DNA from: Acidobacteriota bacterium
GTDB lineage: Bacteria > Acidobacteriota > Blastocatellia > Pyrinomonadales > Pyrinomonadaceae
Reading direction: 5' to 3'
Assembly: GCA_005790265.1 (NCBI GenBank)
Contig: SXVE01000470.1
Location: 1-7,864 of the forward strand
Length of the DNA stretch: 7,864 bases
This document shows positions 6,206-7,864 of the stretch, in pieces. Made by a program: the position numbers and the translations under genes. Positions within the stretch are counted from its first letter, which is position 1. Every line of letters starts with the position of its first letter. The notes beneath the pieces are model-generated. The model was not told the origin of the DNA. It was given only the letters and a program-made list of their open reading frames with translations, and did not search any database.

Positions 6206-7165
6206 CTAAGGTTTGCCCTGCTGTTTTTTGATTTGCACGATAAACGAACGAACGGCGCTCGCTTCGTTGCTGTCGGGAAAAATGCGCAGAAATTCTTCGT
6301 AGATTTTGACCGCTTCGTCATATTTTTTCATCTTTTCATAAACCAATCCGGTTAGCTGAAAGAGCACTTCCGCGTCCGGCGCGCCGGAAAGCTGCTTGAT
6401 TCCTTTTTGCAGATAACCGACCGCTTCGCTGTAATTCGCATCCTCTTCGGCTAAATCGCCCGCGCTCGCTTCGGCTTTTTCTTTGTAAAGCAAGCCGAGA
6501 CCGGTTAAGGCTTCCGGCTGAAAACCTTTTCCTTCAGTGACGGCGCGCTTAAATGCGGCGACGGCTTTTTCTTCATTGCCGAGTTCCTTATAAATTCTGC
6601 CTTCGACGGCTGACGCTTCAGCATAATTCAAACGCTGTTTGCGCGCCTGTTTAACGGCGTCGAGCGCTTCTTCCAAGTTTTGCGAATCGGACAAAACGCG
6701 CGCCAGCGCGAGATACGCTTCCGGATATTTCGGACGCGCTTTGATCGCTTGACGGTAAAGTTCGGCGGCTTTTTCGCGGTCGAGGACGAGCGTTCTCTCG
6801 GCTTCCTGAAAAGCGAGTTCAGCCGCATCGTTTGTTTTCGCCAGAGTGATTTTTACGTCGCCTTTCTGCGCCGGTAAAAGATTTTGGGTCGTTTCCTTAA
6901 AACCGTCGGCGCGCACGCGGATCGTGTGTTTTCCGGCGGACACGGTTTTGATGGTGAGCTTGCCGCTCTCGTCGGTTTTTCCGTATTTGACATCATCAAT
7001 CCAAACGACGGATTGCGGTTCGGTCAAAATCGTTATCGTTCGCAATGCGCCGATTTGCTGTGCTGTCAGCGAAAATATGAAAGCAGGAGCGAAAACGAAA
7101 ACAAATAAAATTAGAGTTATTTCTTTAAATGCGAATCGCTTTATTGATGTGTGTTTTAGTTTCAT
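6206..7165 (-). CDS. Exported PEGA-domain and TPR protein
   Basis: A 319-residue protein with an N-terminal signal peptide or anchor: basic residues 2-14, hydrophobic 16-33, possible cleavage after LTA (35). A PEGA domain follows (about 42-109: ITILTEPQSVVWIDDVKYGK, then SAGKHTIRVRADGFK). Tetratricopeptide repeats follow at about 114-146, 147-180, 181-215, 216-261 (enlarged by an acidic insert at 232-244) and 264-299. PEGA domains are thought to bind surface or cell-wall components, and TPRs bind proteins, so a periplasmic or surface-exposed adaptor role is likely; the partner is unknown. Start choice is firm: GGAGGA (7176 to 7171) lies 5 bases before ATG at 7165. It is convergent to the MFS gene with only 52 bases between stops and no obvious hairpin terminator there. 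Confidence 0.92.
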   Translation of the reverse strand: MKLKHTSIKRFAFKEITLILFVFVFAPAFIFSLTAQQIGALRTITILTEPQSVVWIDDVKYGKTDESGKLTIKTVSAGKHTIRVRADGFKETTQNLLPAQKGDVKITLAKTNDAAELAFQEAERTLVLDREKAAELYRQAIKARPKYPEAYLALARVLSDSQNLEEALDAVKQARKQRLNYAEASAVEGRIYKELGNEEKAVAAFKRAVTEGKGFQPEALTGLGLLYKEKAEASAGDLAEEDANYSEAVGYLQKGIKQLSGAPDAEVLFQLTGLVYEKMKKYDEAVKIYEEFLRIFPDSNEASAVRSFIVQIKKQQGKP

Positions 7166-7238
7166 TTTTCTCCTCCAAAAGATTTACCAAGATATACAAT
7201 CGCTGATTTTTTGCTTTTCGGCGATAAAAATTCGCCCG

Positions 7239-7266
7239 ATTTAACTTTTTCTTAAAATATTTTCAA
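7239..7266 (-). promoter_or_regulatory. Candidate promoter of the PEGA-TPR gene
   Basis: On the minus strand TTGAAA (7266 to 7261, 5 of 6 to TTGACA) is followed after 16 bases by TTAAAT (7244 to 7239, 4 of 6 to TATAAT). The predicted start near 7232 gives a leader of about 67 bases that ends with the GGAGGA ribosome binding site. The area is AT-rich, so chance matches are common. Confidence 0.35.
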
Positions 7267-7637
7267 AGTATTTTCCCCGCATCAATTTGCCGGAATTTCA
7301 ATCGTTCGCGGCATTCATCTAAACCGTTTCAGTTCGATAATACATAGACGAAACGTTTTTGCAGAGTTAATTTCAAGAAAGATTTTACCTCGCCCAATTC
7401 AAAGTTATGCTGCTTGATTGAGATTTTATTATAACCGCAGTTTGCAACGAAAGAGAAAAAGAGGCATCTTAGAGAAAGTAAATTCCTACTCTTTGCGCCG
7501 TATCAAAAGAATTTAAAAAGCGGCGCGCTCGTCAAAGGCGGTTATTTGGATAAGTTATAAAAGAGCAGGTTCGTAAACAAGAGACAGAAGTCGCTCAGTT
7601 CAATAATAAGAGAGAGCATCCGAAAACCGATTCTTCG

Positions 7638-7667
7638 TTGCCGACCGTTTTTCTGCGAAGGTAAAAT
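7638..7667 (+). promoter_or_regulatory. Candidate promoter of the RRM gene
   Basis: TTGCCG (7638-7643, 4 of 6 to TTGACA) is followed after 18 bases by TAAAAT (7662-7667, 5 of 6 to TATAAT). The predicted start near 7674 gives a leader of about 60 bases containing a small CCCG/CGGG stem and the AGGA ribosome binding site. If this is the real promoter, the upstream inverted repeats in the intergenic region would not be in the RRM mRNA. Confidence 0.45.
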
Positions 7668-7735
7668 TCGATTCGACGCTTCTAATAAGCAAAGACCCGC
7701 AGCAAAGTCGGGCACAAATAAAAACAGGAAAAGTT

Positions 7736-7864
7736 ATGTCAACGAAATTATATGTCGGGAATTTGTCGTTCAATACAACGACGCAAGATTTAGAAGAAAT
7801 GTTCGGCGCATCGGGCACGGTGCAGTCAGCCAATATTATTGAAGATCGGGAGACGGGACGCTCG
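7736..7864 (+). CDS. RRM-type RNA-binding protein, C-terminus off window
   Basis: The first 43 residues of a single-RRM protein. The sequence begins MSTKLYVGNLSFNTTTQDLE. It contains the RNP2 motif LYVGNL (5-10), helix 1 (TTQDLEEMFGASG), and strand 2 leading to DRETGRS (37-43). In this family RNP1 (RGFGFV) comes immediately afterwards, just beyond the window edge. Bacterial RRM proteins of this type, best known in cyanobacteria as Rbp proteins, bind single-stranded RNA, and some are cold-induced; whether that applies here cannot be seen. AGGA (7726-7729) lies 6 bases before the ATG, and the start agrees with family starts. A candidate promoter lies at 7638-7667. Confidence 0.93.
   Translation, partial: MSTKLYVGNLSFNTTTQDLEEMFGASGTVQSANIIEDRETGRS

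Larger units (their letters stand above)
7166..7735. other. Divergent intergenic region, 570 bases, no gene seen
   Basis: No convincing coding region, tRNA or rRNA is visible on either strand. It holds candidate promoters for both flanking genes and several short inverted repeats. These are GGCGA/TCGCC (7220-7224/7232-7236), CGTTTC/GAAACG (7325-7330/7350-7355, followed by a T run), GCGCCG/CGGCGC (7495-7500/7521-7526), and interleaved arms at 7622-7660. Each is short enough to arise by chance. The length is large compared with the other gaps here (33-229 bases), so an undetected small RNA or a long structured leader for the RRM gene remains possible. Confidence 0.6.

Noticed and set aside
7428..7437. 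ATTATAACCG, shared with the yacG promoter region at 4337-4346
   Set aside because: At 7428 no -35 element stands at a workable distance; a 10-base AT-rich match is weak evidence for a shared element.
7600..7833. A 77-codon minus-strand open frame overlapping the RRM gene start
   Set aside because: It is antisense to a clear RNP2-bearing RRM start and has no ribosome binding site or recognisable features.

Overview
The window is bacterial chromosome of moderate GC content: GC-rich codons, but AT-rich intergenic stretches. Compact operons with Shine-Dalgarno sites, an HU protein, YacG, a PEGA-TPR exported protein and an RRM-type RNA-binding protein fit a Gram-negative bacterium. Codon style and gene mix remind me of Acidobacteriota (Blastocatellia-like), but that is an inference with no marker gene behind it. 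I see no rRNA, tRNA, CRISPR array, insertion sequence or phage gene, so this looks like core chromosome rather than a mobile island.

Layout from left to right. Bases 1-460 (minus) hold the N-terminal half of a YpfJ-family membrane-anchored zinc metallopeptidase, cut by the window edge. Divergent from it is an alpha/beta hydrolase (538-1431) that resembles the animal MEST/PEG1 protein. Next are HU (1661-1939), with a textbook promoter and ribosome binding site, and an intramembrane M50 site-2 protease (2038-3105). A terminator-like hairpin lies between HU and the protease. A strong, probably bidirectional terminator (3124-3155) separates the protease from a convergent gene (3179-4225, minus). 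That gene encodes a protein with a long Ala/Lys/Glu-rich helical N-terminus and a hydrophobic C-terminal half; I do not recognise it.

The second half starts with a plus-strand operon: yacG (4400-4606), a two-helix membrane protein overlapping it by 4 bases (4603-4881), and an MFS transporter (4915-6153). Convergent to it is an exported PEGA-TPR protein (6206-7165, minus). A 570-base divergent intergenic region follows, then the first 43 codons of an RRM RNA-binding protein (7736-7864), cut by the right edge.

Functionally this is a mix of housekeeping genes (HU, YacG, RRM protein), envelope proteolysis (YpfJ-like and M50 proteases) and envelope or membrane proteins of unknown role. I found no convincing new multi-gene system. 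The items most worth a second look are the unrecognised helical/membrane protein, the MEST-like hydrolase, the small membrane protein coupled to yacG, and the HU/M50 intergenic hairpin.
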